Below are positions 42,544 to 42,654 of a DNA stretch of 42,654 nt, piece by piece. Positions within the stretch are counted from its first letter, which is position 1; each line of letters opens with the position of its first letter. Source of the DNA: Calditrichota bacterium (GTDB taxonomy: Bacteria; Zhuqueibacterota; Zhuqueibacteria; Thermofontimicrobiales; Thermofontimicrobiaceae); contig JAADFU010000014.1 of the NCBI GenBank assembly GCA_013152715.1, forward strand, positions 1-42,654. Reading direction: 5' to 3'. The notes beneath the pieces were generated by a model. The model had not been told where the DNA came from, searched no databases, and saw only the letters and a program-made list of their open reading frames with translations. The position numbers and the translations under genes were made by a program.

Positions 42544-42654
42544 TCAACGAACCAACGCCATCTTCCGTGTTTTTCTAAATTCAGATGTTTTGAGTTGATA
42601 AAAATAAATACCAGAAGCTGCCGGGTTTCCGCTCTCATCTTTGCCATCCCAGGA
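42544..42654 (-). CDS. C-terminal end of a secreted protein with type-IX-type sorting tail (partial)
   Basis: Only the last 36 codons and a TGA stop are in the window; the gene begins beyond the right edge. The translation contains SWDGKDESGNPAASGIYFYQ and ends KMALVR, closely matching the final strands of FlgD-like/type-IX sorting tails (compare the CBM9-type protein's AQWDGRNDAG...SGIYFYKLKT). It is therefore another exported or surface protein, probably part of the same polysaccharide-use region. What lies N-terminal cannot be judged. Confidence 0.85.
   Translation of the reverse strand, partial: SWDGKDESGNPAASGIYFYQLKTSEFRKTRKMALVR

Overview
The window is a continuous run of genes that all lie on the minus strand. 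It looks like chromosome from a Gram-negative bacterium of the FCB superphylum, most like Calditrichota or KSB1-type lineages. That placement is inferred from protein families: two TonB-dependent receptors with carboxypeptidase-like N-domains, two PorV/PorQ-family outer-membrane proteins, at least five secreted proteins ending in a type-IX-secretion/FlgD-like tail, and a GWxTD-domain protein. No rRNA, tRNA, CRISPR array, integrase or intact insertion sequence was seen.

Layout, in the direction of transcription (high to low coordinates). (1) 42654-42544 is the 3' end of a secreted protein with a sorting tail. (2) 42410-39137 is a sigma70-like promoter with a palindromic LacI-type operator, driving a DUF5060/GH5-like glycosidase and a LacI-family regulator. 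(3) 38895-35932 is a secreted CBM9-type protein with duplicated binding modules. (4) 35428-18712 is a tightly packed run that is probably one long polysaccharide-use operon: secreted GH5-like enzyme, TonB receptor, PorV-like protein, 1219-residue secreted protein, SurA/PrsA-like peptidyl-prolyl isomerase, ADP-ribosylglycohydrolase-family protein, GH5 lipoprotein, a protein fusing a sugar-binding protein to a MalF-like permease, and a MalG-like permease. (5) 18533-17344 is a second LacI regulator with its own promoter and a 28-bp operator. (6) 16740-10108 is a second outer-membrane set (TonB receptor, 840-residue secreted protein, PorV-like protein), ended by an intrinsic terminator at 10026-10064. 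(7) 9986-2708 is a probable operon of beta-propeller lipoprotein, SGNH hydrolase with TPR, MFS/spermidine-synthase-like fusion with TPR, and GWxTD protein. (8) 2396-285 is a sodium:solute symporter, followed by the first 58 codons of another gene that runs off the left edge.

Working model (inference). Secreted GH5-type enzymes and CBM proteins cut and hold a beta-linked polysaccharide at the surface. The TonB receptor, PorV-like protein and large tailed protein take the place of a SusC/SusD pair; no SusD was found. The GH5 lipoprotein trims oligosaccharides, the fused binding protein/permease plus second permease import them, and two LacI regulators sense the products. The transporter ATPase is not in the window and would have to be shared from elsewhere.

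The features most worth a second look are the binding-protein/permease fusion, the repeated SusD-less receptor modules, the MFS/spermidine-synthase-like protein whose catalytic Asp is Asn, GC-rich REP-like elements (one runs into the start of the isomerase gene), and strong Shine-Dalgarno-like sequences far upstream of start codons in two long leaders.
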